From: Commensalibacter papalotli (ex Servin-Garciduenas et al. 2014)
GTDB taxonomy: Bacteria; Pseudomonadota; Alphaproteobacteria; Acetobacterales; Acetobacteraceae
Direction of reading: 5' to 3'
Assembly (NCBI RefSeq): GCF_000527695.1
Contig: NZ_ATSX01000003.1
Span: 62,001-126,000, forward strand
Length of the DNA stretch: 64,000 nucleotides
The notes under the pieces were generated by a model. It worked only from the letters and a program-made list of their open reading frames with translations. It did not search any database and had not been told where the DNA came from. Numbering within the stretch: position 1 is the stretch's first letter; every line of letters starts with the position of its first letter. Positions 7,535-16,507 of this stretch are shown here, in pieces. A program made the position numbers and the translations under genes.

Positions 7535-9511
7535 ATGCCGTTCACGAAAATCAATCCTTCCCTTGCACAAGCTTTGGAACGCAAAGGGTATGCATCACTT
7601 ACCCCTGTTCAAGAAGCAGTTTTAGAAAATGAAAATCCTCATCAAGATTTACTCGTTTCAGCGCAAACAGGATCAGGAAAGACAGTTGCCTATGGTATCG
7701 CCATGGCGCCAACCCTTTTAGAAAATAAAAATACATTCCAAAGCGCAAACAAACCCCAAGCATTGATTATTGCCCCTACACGTGAATTGGCTTTACAAGT
7801 TCATCAGGAGTTATGTTGGTTATTTGCAGATACAAAAGCTAGAATTATCACCTGTATTGGTGGGATGAATGTTCGCAAAGAAGCACAAACACTCGATAAT
7901 GGTGCACATATCGTCGTTGGAACCCCAGGCAGATTGTGTGACCATGTGCGCAGAAGACATTTAGACCTCTCTGATTTAAAAGTGATCATCTTGGATGAAG
8001 CTGATGAAATGCTAGATCTTGGCTTTCGTGATGAATTAGAAGACCTTCTTTCTGCTTGTCCAGAAGATCGTAGAACATTGCTTTTCTCAGCAACTATTGA
8101 TAAAGAAATCGAATCTTTAGCAAGACGCTATCAAAATAATGCTTTACGTATCAACACTGTTTCCAATACACAACACGTAGATATTGAGTATCGTGCTGTC
8201 GTAACTCACCCCAAAGAAGTTGATAATGCTGTTGTCAATTTATTGCGTTATATTGATAGTCCAACAGCAATGGTATTCTGTGCGACACGTGAGCTTGTTC
8301 GTCATATGCAATCTGCGTTGATTGAACGAGGATTCTCCTGTGCTGCTTTATCAGGGGACTTGGGGCAAGAAGAACGTACACAAGCCATCAAAAGTCTGCG
8401 TACAGGTCAAGTCCGTGTTTGCGTTGCAACCGACGTTGCTGCACGTGGTTTGGATCTTCCGATGTTGGATCTTGTTATTCATGCAAGCCTACCTACGAAT
8501 CATGCAACTTTACTGCATCGTTCTGGTCGTACAGGACGTGCTGGACGTAAAGGGGTTTGTGCATTAATTGTTCCAAGCAGTCAACGTAGCCGTGCAGAAC
8601 ATTTATTACGCAAAGCCAAAGTAGCAGCTTCTTGGGAACTTCCTCCTAGTATTCCATCTATTCGCGAAAAAGATAATGAGCGCCTCTTAAACCATCCTTC
8701 TTTATTGAGCAGTAAAGAAATTTTGAGCGAAGACCAAATCTTAATTGATCAACTTACCGCTCAATTCTCGGCCACTGATTTAGCAAATGCTGCTATTTCT
8801 TTGTATCGCTCTACGATCCCTAACCCAGAAGAAATTACCCCTATTAATCTAGATAACAAACGTTCATCTGGTTTCGATAGAGATGGTTCTAAGGGACGTG
8901 ATCGTGGACGTGAGAGAGGTGAACGTTCATCTAGTGCTCACTCTTTTGATTCTGGTAGTTGGTATGAGATGCCTGTTGGACGCAATGATAATGCAGACCC
9001 AAAATGGTTGATCCCAGTGCTTTGCAAAATTGCAAATATCCAGAAAAAAGATATTGGTTCTATTCGTATTTCTGATCAAAGCACAAAATTCGAAATTGCA
9101 GCTGATAAAGTTGATGATTTTAATAAATCTATTTCTAGAATTAGAGATGATGAAACTAAGATCTTTCCATCTACGCCAGCAGCTCCTTCTGAGGGCAGAA
9201 GAGAAGGCGGTTATAAAGGTCGCGGCGGTGGCGATCGTAGAAGAGAAGGTGGCGGTGGAAGCGGTCGCGGCGGTGAAGGTCGCAGAAGAGAGGGCGGCGG
9301 TGGAAGCGGTCGCGGCGGTGAAGGTCGCAGAAGAGAAGGCAGCGATGGAAACGGTCGTAGCGGTGAAGGTCGCAGAACTTCTGATAGTGAAAGAAGTGAG
9401 AGAGGTCCAAGAGTAAGATCAGAAGGAGAACGTTCTGGTAAAAAAAGATCTGCTTCATCTCTACCATCAAGAAGTGGCGCTCCTAGCTCTTCTAGAAAAA
9501 GAAGCAAGTAA
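7535..9511 (+). CDS. DEAD-box ATP-dependent RNA helicase with Arg/Gly-rich repeat tail
   Basis: A 658-aa RNA helicase of the DeaD/CsdA type, expected to remodel rRNA and mRNA structure. Helicase motifs run in order: LTPVQ, AQTGSGKT, PTRELALQV, TPGR, DEAD, SAT, ARGLD and HRSGRTGRAG. Around residues 480-545 is a DbpA-like RNA-binding domain (CKIANIQKKDIGSIRI). From about residue 550 the tail is low-complexity Arg/Gly/Ser/Glu, built from near-identical 15-residue units GGGGSGRGGEGRRRE. The repeats are GC-rich within an AT-rich genome. The gene ends at a strong terminator. The core call is firm; the exact orthology (DeaD, RhlE or other) is not. Confidence 0.9.
   Translation: MPFTKINPSLAQALERKGYASLTPVQEAVLENENPHQDLLVSAQTGSGKTVAYGIAMAPTLLENKNTFQSANKPQALIIAPTRELALQVHQELCWLFADTKARIITCIGGMNVRKEAQTLDNGAHIVVGTPGRLCDHVRRRHLDLSDLKVIILDEADEMLDLGFRDELEDLLSACPEDRRTLLFSATIDKEIESLARRYQNNALRINTVSNTQHVDIEYRAVVTHPKEVDNAVVNLLRYIDSPTAMVFCATRELVRHMQSALIERGFSCAALSGDLGQEERTQAIKSLRTGQVRVCVATDVAARGLDLPMLDLVIHASLPTNHATLLHRSGRTGRAGRKGVCALIVPSSQRSRAEHLLRKAKVAASWELPPSIPSIREKDNERLLNHPSLLSSKEILSEDQILIDQLTAQFSATDLANAAISLYRSTIPNPEEITPINLDNKRSSGFDRDGSKGRDRGRERGERSSSAHSFDSGSWYEMPVGRNDNADPKWLIPVLCKIANIQKKDIGSIRISDQSTKFEIAADKVDDFNKSISRIRDDETKIFPSTPAAPSEGRREGGYKGRGGGDRRREGGGGSGRGGEGRRREGGGGSGRGGEGRRREGSDGNGRSGEGRRTSDSERSERGPRVRSEGERSGKKRSASSLPSRSGAPSSSRKRSK
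9203..9379 (+). repeat. Tandem 45-bp repeats encoding the helicase Arg/Gly tail
   Basis: Three 45-bp units lie head to tail at 9245-9289, 9290-9334 and 9335-9379. A degenerate 42-bp unit precedes them at 9203-9244. The first two full units are almost identical; the third has diverged (GSDGNGRSGEGRRTS). The length is a multiple of three, so gain or loss of units keeps the frame. It is therefore a candidate length-variable minisatellite. Confidence 0.85.
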
Positions 9512-9570
9512 ATAGTTGTAAAGCTTTATTTTTATAGAAATAATAAGGTATTTACTTAAAAACTTTAATA

Positions 9571-9606
9571 AAAAAGCCATCTATAAAAAATTATAGATGG
9601 CTTTTT
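9571..9606. terminator. Bidirectional intrinsic terminator
   Basis: Fifteen-base perfect arms (9571-9585 and 9592-9606) carry A tracts at one end and T tracts at the other. It lies between the helicase (rightward, stop 9511) and the exported protein gene (leftward, stop 9627). Confidence 0.9.
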
Positions 9607-9626
9607 ATATAAACAAGAAGCAATAT

Positions 9627-10121
9627 TTATTTATTAATATTCTTTTGCATTTGTTCGATTTGCTTTTGTTGTTCTGGTGTCAAATTCTTCATTTGATTAC
9701 CCAGTTGCTTTTGAGCGTTTTCCATATAGTTTTTTTTCTGCTCAGGAGTCATTTTATTAAAACGTTCCATTTCAGCCTTAGCTTTAACTCTTGCTGCCTC
9801 TAAAGCTTTCTTTTGTTCTGGATTTAAATTTTTGGACATACGATCAAACTGTGCATCAGCTTGCTTTTGAGCGTTTTCCATATAAGCTTTTTGCTCTTCA
9901 GGAGTCATTTTATTAAAACGATCCATCTCAGCTTTAGCTTTTCCTTGAGCAACTGTTAACGCTTGTTGTTGTTCTGTTGATAATTGTAACGCTTGATTTT
10001 GAGTTGTAGCAGAATCAGCAGTTGTTTGTGCTTGTACTTGAGAAACTGTTCCAACAGCCATAACAGCACTAAATACACTAGCTAATAACATCACACGCTT
10101 TGATATAGATTTCATAAACAA
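9627..10121 (-). CDS. Exported Gln/Lys-rich helical protein with internal duplication
   Basis: The 164-aa product has a signal peptide (SKRVMLLASVFSAVMAVG, cleavage after VQAQ near residue 32). The mature part is highly charged and predicted helical. A unit of about 52 residues is present twice, with the shared core RFNKMTPE-(E)QK-YMENAQKQ. A ribosome site (AAGGTG) lies in the leader. The pattern recalls periplasmic Spy/CpxP-like or LTXXQ chaperones through the repeated LTPEQ/LSTEQ motifs, but that is only suggestive. Its neighbour at 10315 is similar in style. Confidence 0.6.
   Translation of the reverse strand: MFMKSISKRVMLLASVFSAVMAVGTVSQVQAQTTADSATTQNQALQLSTEQQQALTVAQGKAKAEMDRFNKMTPEEQKAYMENAQKQADAQFDRMSKNLNPEQKKALEAARVKAKAEMERFNKMTPEQKKNYMENAQKQLGNQMKNLTPEQQKQIEQMQKNINK
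9705..9941 (-). repeat. Direct repeat of about 80 bp inside the exported protein gene
   Basis: Segments 9705-9785 and 9861-9941 are close to identical at DNA level and encode the two copies of the KAKAEM-RFNKMTPE-QK-YMENAQKQ unit. They show an internal gene duplication recent enough to keep synonymous positions. Confidence 0.75.
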
Positions 10122-10262
10122 TCACCTTTTATATAAAAATAGAATTAAATAGCAATAAATACTCTGTAGAAAATCAACATAATTTAAGATTATGAATTAA
10201 CTATGACAGCATCCCTGAAAAAGCCAATAACTAAACGATATATTATACTTCTTGCTATAAAC

Positions 10263-10295
10263 ATAAAAGGGAGTGTCTATAACACTCCCTTCAAA
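10263..10295 (-). terminator. Intrinsic terminator of the 10315 gene
   Basis: Ten-bp arms AAGGGAGTGT (10267-10276) and ACACTCCCTT (10282-10291), with a short T run on the minus strand, lie directly after the stop at 10315. Confidence 0.85.
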
Positions 10296-10314
10296 ACTGA
10301 TATTTAATATCTGA

Positions 10315-10806
10315 TTAACGATTAAAAGGATGCGTTAAGTCACGTGCATCGCGTTTTGTGTTGTTTTTTAAATCTTTCCACTGTTTGCGTTGTTCTTTTT
10401 GTCTTTGCAAAGATTGATCTCTTCTTGCATCCATATCTTTTTTAAACTGTTCTTTTTTATCTTCAAACTGCTTTTTTTGATCTTTTAGAGGGTGTTTATA
10501 ACGATCCAGTTGTTCTTCTCTTTGTTTCTTCTGATCTGCAAGGTTATTTTTAAAATCTTGTTTTTGCTGTTCTAACCGTTCTCTTTGATCTTTACCTAGA
10601 TTTTTATAACGATCAACTTGATCTTGTTGTTGTTGGATACGATTTTGAACATTTTGGTTATGTTCAGTGATTTTGTTGTGAAGGTTATCTTCTCTTTGTT
10701 GTAGGTCTTGTAGGGGTGATTGTGCATTTGCCTGAGAGGCTGCACCAACAGCAATAAAAGCACCAAATAGACCAGCAGTTAATGCAACTTTATACATTTT
10801 ACTCAT
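10315..10806 (-). CDS. Exported coiled-coil Gln/Lys/Asp-rich protein
   Basis: The start at 10806 is preferred over 10842. It has AAGG ten bases upstream and begins the signal peptide directly (MSKMYKVALTAGLFGAFIAVG, cleavage near SQANA-Q). The mature part is about 135 aa, nearly all charged and glutamine residues in long heptad-like stretches (QQQDQVDRYKNLGKDQRERL), and lacks cysteine. It is a likely periplasmic coiled coil. No family is recognised. It is a neighbour and perhaps distant relative of the 9627 gene. Confidence 0.6.
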   Translation of the reverse strand: MSKMYKVALTAGLFGAFIAVGAASQANAQSPLQDLQQREDNLHNKITEHNQNVQNRIQQQQDQVDRYKNLGKDQRERLEQQKQDFKNNLADQKKQREEQLDRYKHPLKDQKKQFEDKKEQFKKDMDARRDQSLQRQKEQRKQWKDLKNNTKRDARDLTHPFNR

Positions 10807-11037
10807 AATTGAATTACCTTGTTCTTGAGTTTCGTTGAGCATAGGAAAGGCTATAAATTAGGCGATAATAAGGCATTCTTGTAACAAATTTTCAAAAGCA
10901 ATTTTTTCTCACAATTCAATTTAAATCTTATTTATCAACTTGAATTCTTGAATATAAAATCACTTTTACATTAAAACTATTCTTTTACTCATTGATATTA
11001 TACTAAATATATTTTTATCTTTTACTGAGAATTGAAT

Positions 11038-12591
11038 TTGCAAAAAATGAACTATAAATACTTTATTTTTTCTTTGATTTTTACTTCGTCGTTTTTTTTA
11101 TGCACAATGAATAATCTTGCTTGGGCTGATAACCCTATAAATAAATCCTCTAAAAAGGACACAGGAATCGACAATACCGATACCGACTTTATTCAAAAGC
11201 GCTTTTCCTTGTTACCACAGGATAAAGTTACACAACATCAATTAACCCTGCCCCATCAAAATATTCCTTATGTTGCACAAGCTGGCACTTTATTGATTCG
11301 TAACGACAAAGGTGAAATTAATGCCAAAATATTTTATGTAGCTTATATTGCAGATCAATCAAAAAGTAAGAACCGCCCTATTTCATTTTTCTTTAATGGA
11401 GGTCCAGGAGCTGCTAGCTCTTATTTAAACTTGGGCATTGCGGGGCCTGAAGTTATTAATTTTCCTAAAAGTGACCTAACAGATGGTGCGCATGCTACTC
11501 GCGAAAGTAACCCTGATAGCTGGCTTCTTTTTACCGATATGGTTTTTATTGATGCCGTTGATACAGGATATAGTCTTTCAGCCGCCCCTGAAAAAGCTTC
11601 GAAAGAATTTTACACTTCAAAACAAGACGCCAAAACCTTTGCTAAAGCCATTCAACTTTATTTATCCAAATCTCAACGCAAAGATCCTGCTATTTGGTTA
11701 GTTGGGGAAAGTTATGGCGGATTAAGATCAATCCTTGTGGCAGATGATTTACTTAAAAATCAAAATATCTTTGTCAGGGGTATTATTATGATCTCCCCTG
11801 CGATTGAACTGAGTTTACTTGATCAATCAGATAACCCTATGGCGAATGCCTTTATCTTACCCTCTTATATTGCCAGTCATCTTGAAAAAACACATCAACT
11901 CTCTGATGAAAAAATTAAGGAAGCTTATCAATATGCCATGGGACAATATCTACAAAAAATGATAAATTCTGTCCCCACAACTGAACAACCCGCTTTTTAC
12001 CAAGAACTGAGCCAAAAAACAGGTCTTCCAGTAGAAATTATCACACAACATAAAGGCATATTAGATCCTTCTGCACACGATATTCGCAGTCGTGATGGAA
12101 AATTGCACAGCTTATACGACTATACGCTAACGATCCAAGATCCTTACCCTGATGGCACCAATAACGAAGACAGTCCTGAACCAGTTTTATCTGGTTTCGG
12201 AAAAGTCTATGGGAGTATGTTTGCAACTTACGCTGCACAAGATCTGGGATTTAATACACCTTTAACCTATAACTTGTTAAATATGTCATTAAATGAGCAA
12301 TGGAACTATACAGATCAGGGTTTTTCAATTGTTAGAGGTTTGCCAGTATTGCGTAAATTGTTGGCTTTAAACCCGTCTATGCATGTTTTTATTGCACATG
12401 GATATTATGATTTAGTTTGCCCTTTTTCTGCTTCACAGTGGATTATCAATCAAACCCATATAAAGCAAGACCGCATAACCTTAAAACTTTATAAAGGTGG
12501 GCATATGCTCTATACTAACCCCAATAGTCGAACAGCACTTAGCCGCGATGTAAAGCAACTTTATGATAAAGATCAGCAACCTCCAAAATAA
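11038..12591 (+). CDS. Exported serine carboxypeptidase, S10 family
   Basis: A roughly 517-aa exported S10-type peptidase that would trim peptides from the C-terminus outside the cytoplasm. The oxyanion and substrate region reads FFNGGPGAASS, the nucleophile motif is WLVGESYGG, and the catalytic histidine lies in YKGGHMLY near the C-terminus. An N-terminal hydrophobic segment ends at AWA-D. The start is uncertain: TTG at 11032, TTG at 11038 (best spaced from GAGA) or ATG at 11047. Its 3' end overlaps the converging cobD gene by 19 bp. Confidence 0.85.
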   Translation: MQKMNYKYFIFSLIFTSSFFLCTMNNLAWADNPINKSSKKDTGIDNTDTDFIQKRFSLLPQDKVTQHQLTLPHQNIPYVAQAGTLLIRNDKGEINAKIFYVAYIADQSKSKNRPISFFFNGGPGAASSYLNLGIAGPEVINFPKSDLTDGAHATRESNPDSWLLFTDMVFIDAVDTGYSLSAAPEKASKEFYTSKQDAKTFAKAIQLYLSKSQRKDPAIWLVGESYGGLRSILVADDLLKNQNIFVRGIIMISPAIELSLLDQSDNPMANAFILPSYIASHLEKTHQLSDEKIKEAYQYAMGQYLQKMINSVPTTEQPAFYQELSQKTGLPVEIITQHKGILDPSAHDIRSRDGKLHSLYDYTLTIQDPYPDGTNNEDSPEPVLSGFGKVYGSMFATYAAQDLGFNTPLTYNLLNMSLNEQWNYTDQGFSIVRGLPVLRKLLALNPSMHVFIAHGYYDLVCPFSASQWIINQTHIKQDRITLKLYKGGHMLYTNPNSRTALSRDVKQLYDKDQQPPK

Positions 12592-13577
12592 TCTTTTATT
12601 ACGTTTTGTATTTTGCTCCAATCTTGTTCTTGGGACAGACCAAAACGTAACCATTGAAGATTATAATCAAAACGACGCACCCAAATTCCGTGGTTAGCTA
12701 GATGCTTCCAAAATATGCGTGCGTCCTTCATTTCGACTAGGCGAAATAAATGCGTTCCACCAACTATCTTACAATTATTATTTATAAATAGTTTATCAAG
12801 TTGCTGCACTTGCTTGGCCAACTGATTTTTGGCTTGTAGCAACCATTCTTGATCCTGAAGAGCTTGTAAACCGATTTGCAAAGCCTGTCCACTTAGAGAC
12901 CAAGGCCCTAGCATTGCCTTCACTTTTTCTATGATTCTTGTGTCCGATAACAAAAACCCTAAACGCACCCCAGCCAATCCATATGTTTTGCCAAAAGAAC
13001 GTAAAATCGTCAATGCAGGATGCGGTAACAATGCCGCAATACTCTGCTCTTCGAAATCCATAAACGCTTCATCAACAATGATATGATTGTCAAAACAATC
13101 CCAACCCGAGATGATCTCTTGCATCTGCTTGATATTTAGTAATCTCCCATCTGGATTATTAGGATTACAAATAATGCCTATCGTATGATCTTGATTGGCA
13201 AACCCCATAAACTCTTCAAGAGAATGAACTTGATGAACAAGAATACATGCCTGCTGCCAACTATTGATATGTTCCATATAAGTTGGGCATAATATACAAA
13301 CTTGTTTAGCCTCAAAAATATAAGGCAATAACGAAATTAAAATTTGCGTTCCAGGGGCTGCTGCAATCAAGTTAACCTCTTTAACCCCATATCTGAGTGC
13401 TGCCAGTTCTCTTAGACGCCATTCATCATTTATACTGGGAAGTTGCGCTGCATACTTGATTGAAATCCGAGAAAAAGGATAAGCATAAGGATTAATTCCA
13501 GTTGATAAATCAATCCAGTTCTGTAAAACATGAGGGAATTGTGATTTGGCCTGTTGTAATTGACCACCATGAAGCAT
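12573..13577 (-). CDS. cobD: Threonine-phosphate decarboxylase (CobD; cobC of P. denitrificans nomenclature)
   Basis: A PLP enzyme that makes (R)-1-aminopropan-2-ol phosphate, the linker between the corrin ring and the nucleotide loop. The 334-aa protein opens with an HGG-QLQQAK / WIDLSTGINPYAYP pattern typical of this aminotransferase-like family. It has NPNNPDGRLL and the PLP-lysine region RSFGKTYGLAGVRLGFL. It is divergent from cbiB, whose product works at the same branch, with a 52-bp gap. Its 3' end overlaps the peptidase gene. Confidence 0.93.
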   Translation of the reverse strand: MLHGGQLQQAKSQFPHVLQNWIDLSTGINPYAYPFSRISIKYAAQLPSINDEWRLRELAALRYGVKEVNLIAAAPGTQILISLLPYIFEAKQVCILCPTYMEHINSWQQACILVHQVHSLEEFMGFANQDHTIGIICNPNNPDGRLLNIKQMQEIISGWDCFDNHIIVDEAFMDFEEQSIAALLPHPALTILRSFGKTYGLAGVRLGFLLSDTRIIEKVKAMLGPWSLSGQALQIGLQALQDQEWLLQAKNQLAKQVQQLDKLFINNNCKIVGGTHLFRLVEMKDARIFWKHLANHGIWVRRFDYNLQWLRFGLSQEQDWSKIQNVIKDYFGGC

Positions 13578-13629
13578 CTTGTTTTACACCATACTTTATT
13601 AACCCAATAATGGCTTATACGAATATTAA

Positions 13630-14637
13630 ATGAAAAAATTCTTTTCTCACCTTATACAACATTTTCTGTTGTGTCATTTACAAATGATCCTGATCGCAGC
13701 AATAATTGATGCGTTATGGGGCGAACCAAAATATATTTATAATAAAATACCTCATCCTATTATCTGGATTGGTAAGCTTATTGATTATTTGGATAAAAAA
13801 CTTAACCACACGAACGATCCCGCACAACAACAAAAGCAAAATGGATTTGTAGCCTTAAGCTTAACAATTGCTATTCCTTGCTTAGTAGGTATTTTTCTTC
13901 AAAGAATACTTTTTAAATTTTTACCAAAACCAATTGCTTATTTTTTATCTGGAGTCATAGCCAGTATTTTTATAGCAAAACGCTCTTTATATGAACATGT
14001 TCACGAAGTAGAAAAAGCATTAACCTTAGGTGACATAAAAAACGCACGTTATGCAGTTAGTCAAATTGTTGGTCGAAAAACAGATCAACTCGATTCATCG
14101 GGTATCGCCAGAGCAGCGATTGAAAGCCTTGCCGAAAATTTCTCTGATGGGGTTATAGCGCCAGTATTTTGGGGATGTATCGGTGGTTTGCCAGGTATTA
14201 TCACCTATAAAGCGATTAATACCGCCGACAGTATGATCGGACACAAAACAAAAAAATATAAATTTTTTGGTTTTGCTGCTGCTAAATCAGATGATTATGT
14301 CAATTATCCTGCGGCTCGGTTATCGGCCTTACTCATTATTTTAACGACCAGCAAAAAGCCATTCTCTGATTTAAAATTTGTAGCTAAAGAGGCAAAAAAA
14401 CATAACTCTCCTAATGCAGGATGGCCCGAAGCTGCAATGGCAACCCGTCTATCCATCTTACTTGCAGGGCCACGACAATATCAAAATTATGTGATTGACT
14501 CCCCTTGGATAGGCACAGGGAAAAGCAAGCTAAATCAAATGGATATTCAAAACGCTTTAGATACATTCTCATTTACTTATAATAAATCTTTAACTTTTTT
14601 AATAATCATCACGTTGATTTTAAAGAAATTTAAATAA
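13630..14637 (+). CDS. cbiB: Adenosylcobinamide-phosphate synthase CbiB (CobD of P. denitrificans)
   Basis: An integral membrane enzyme that attaches aminopropanol (phosphate) to adenosylcobyric acid. The 335-aa protein has the family motifs DALWGEPKYIYNKIPHP near residue 26, ESLAENFSDGVIAP near 168 and KAINTADSMIGHKTKKY near 196, with several membrane spans. Homologues usually begin near MILIAAIIDALWG, so the ATG at 13684 is a possible alternative that would drop 18 residues. It is divergent from cobD. Confidence 0.93.
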   Translation: MKKFFSHLIQHFLLCHLQMILIAAIIDALWGEPKYIYNKIPHPIIWIGKLIDYLDKKLNHTNDPAQQQKQNGFVALSLTIAIPCLVGIFLQRILFKFLPKPIAYFLSGVIASIFIAKRSLYEHVHEVEKALTLGDIKNARYAVSQIVGRKTDQLDSSGIARAAIESLAENFSDGVIAPVFWGCIGGLPGIITYKAINTADSMIGHKTKKYKFFGFAAAKSDDYVNYPAARLSALLIILTTSKKPFSDLKFVAKEAKKHNSPNAGWPEAAMATRLSILLAGPRQYQNYVIDSPWIGTGKSKLNQMDIQNALDTFSFTYNKSLTFLIIITLILKKFK

Positions 14638-15052
14638 TAATCAATATTTATAATATTTCATTTTAAATCTAGATATTATTTATATTTTTTACATATATTA
14701 ATTGAATAAATTACAAGTAGTTTACAAACTATATTAACTTAAAAGTAGTATTATTTGATAAAATCAATTGTTATTATAAGATAATAATTAATAATTAATA
14801 ATTAATTTAACTATTGATCGATAGTTTTTTTTATAGAATTAACTTTTATAATTTTTTTATTATAAAAATATATTGCTAAACTAGCTAAAATAAGACTATA
14901 TAAACAATCAAAGCTATTTTATTTATATTATGAAATAGTTTAAACCTACCTTGAGATAACCGACTATGTCTTTTAACTTAATCTCTTTATATTAACTACT
15001 TAATCTTACCTCCCTATTAGGGAGGTTTTTTTAACTCATTCAAAAAAGTCAT
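14638..15052. other. Geneless AT-rich stretch ending in an orphan terminator
   Basis: About 415 bp of very AT-rich DNA lie between the converging cbiB and cobQ genes. There are short TAATTAATAATTAA-like repeats around 14785-14805 and no credible ORF. The rightward terminator at 15008-15032 is 370 bp beyond the cbiB stop, so it may end a small RNA made within this stretch. No conserved RNA family is recognised. Confidence 0.4.
15008..15032 (+). terminator. Intrinsic terminator, rightward
   Basis: ACCTCCC (15008-15014) pairs with GGGAGGT (15020-15026) around a 5-nt loop and is followed by a run of seven T. There is no T run on the minus strand, so it serves rightward transcription only. Confidence 0.85.
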
Positions 15053-16507
15053 TTAAATATAATTTAATAAATCAAGCACATCTAAATGCTGCTCTATATG
15101 GTTTGCCCATTTATCTAAATTGTTTTCAACTTGAGACAAAAAGTTAACATTGTTTGCTTTTATCCCAAAATAACTTAATAAAGCTTGGCGCGTTAAATCA
15201 TGTTGAAAAACACCATGCAAATAAGTCCCTAAGACCTGACGGTTATTGGCTATAATTCCATCAGCTTGTTTATCGTTCAGTATTGCAAAAGGCTCATACT
15301 CACCATGATATTGTGTTACCCCCAAGTGCATTTCATAACCAGAACATTCTATATCTTCTATAAAAAGCCTACCTGTGACTTTTTGTAATGTTTTAGAATG
15401 CTCTAATTGGGTAGAGATATTAACCAAATTTAATCCATTAATATGGGAAATATCGCCTTCGATATGATGTGGATCACTAATTTGGGAACCAAGCATTTGA
15501 TACCCTCCACAAATTCCCATCACAAACCCCCCCTGTCTCACGTGTGCTTTGATATCAATATCCCATCCAGTTTCATATATAGCTTGTAGGTCAGCAATCG
15601 TTGTTTTAGAGCCTGGAATAATAATAACGTTTGAGTTATTGGGAATAGAATCGCCTATTTTAACAAAATTCAACTGAACATTTTCTTCATATTTCAAAGG
15701 ATCAAAATCATCAAAATTAGAAATGGTCGGTAAAAGTAAAACAGAAATCACAAGCTTACCCTGTGGCTGATGATAAACTGATTTTAAATCAGCAGCATCT
15801 TCGGCAGGTAATTGACTTAACCCAGGAAAATACGGCAACAACCCCATATTCTGCCATTGTGTTTTTTGACTGATCCAGTGCATAACATCGGTAAATAAAG
15901 AGGGATCTCCACGCATTTTATTAACGATAAAGCCTTTAACTAATCCCAAATCTTCTGATGATAAAACAGCATGTGTTCCAATAAGACTAGCAATAACACC
16001 TCCCCTATCAATATCACCAATTAAAAAAACAGGGGCTTTGACTGCCTGTGCAAATCCCATATTGGCAATATCATGGGAACGTAAGTTAATTTCTGAAGCA
16101 GAGCCTGCCCCTTCTATTAAAACAATATCTGCATGTTTTGATAAAATCTCAAAACTCTCCAACACATAAGGCATTAACTGAGGCTTGATTTCTTGATACT
16201 CTCTTGCCTTCGCTTGCCCCCAGATTTTACCCTGTACTATAATCTGAGATCCAACTTGACTTTGCGGTTTTAATAAAACAGGATTCATATGCACACTTGG
16301 TTCAACCCCACAAGCCATTGCTTGTAAGGCTTGCGCACGACCTATTTCCCCACCATCAGCCGTTACTGCCGCATTATTAGACATGTTTTGCGGTTTAAAA
16401 GGAAGAACTTTAAAGCCCCTGTGCCTTAATGCCCTGGCGATACCAGCAACTAGAACAGACTTACCAACACTGGAACCCGTTCCTTGAAACATCAAGGCAT
16501 TCGCCAT
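15053..16507 (-). CDS. cobQ: Cobyric acid synthase CobQ
   Basis: CobQ amidates side chains b, d, e and g of adenosylcobyrinate a,c-diamide using glutamine and ATP. The 484-aa protein starts with the dethiobiotin-synthase-like P-loop GTGSSVGKS (residues 9-17), then KPQNMSNNAAVT. A class-I glutamine amidotransferase domain carries the nucleophile C333 in GICGGYQMLG and a histidine in GTYLHGVF. Its ATG overlaps the cobO stop by one base (TAATG). It is last in a cobU-cobO-cobQ operon. Confidence 0.96.
   Translation of the reverse strand: MANALMFQGTGSSVGKSVLVAGIARALRHRGFKVLPFKPQNMSNNAAVTADGGEIGRAQALQAMACGVEPSVHMNPVLLKPQSQVGSQIIVQGKIWGQAKAREYQEIKPQLMPYVLESFEILSKHADIVLIEGAGSASEINLRSHDIANMGFAQAVKAPVFLIGDIDRGGVIASLIGTHAVLSSEDLGLVKGFIVNKMRGDPSLFTDVMHWISQKTQWQNMGLLPYFPGLSQLPAEDAADLKSVYHQPQGKLVISVLLLPTISNFDDFDPLKYEENVQLNFVKIGDSIPNNSNVIIIPGSKTTIADLQAIYETGWDIDIKAHVRQGGFVMGICGGYQMLGSQISDPHHIEGDISHINGLNLVNISTQLEHSKTLQKVTGRLFIEDIECSGYEMHLGVTQYHGEYEPFAILNDKQADGIIANNRQVLGTYLHGVFQHDLTRQALLSYFGIKANNVNFLSQVENNLDKWANHIEQHLDVLDLLNYI

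Noticed and set aside
9171-9507. Two long minus-strand frames with repeated residues (about 98-99 aa) opposite the helicase tail
   Set aside because: They are the antisense image of the GC-rich 45-bp repeats. No ribosome site, and composition follows from the sense repeats.
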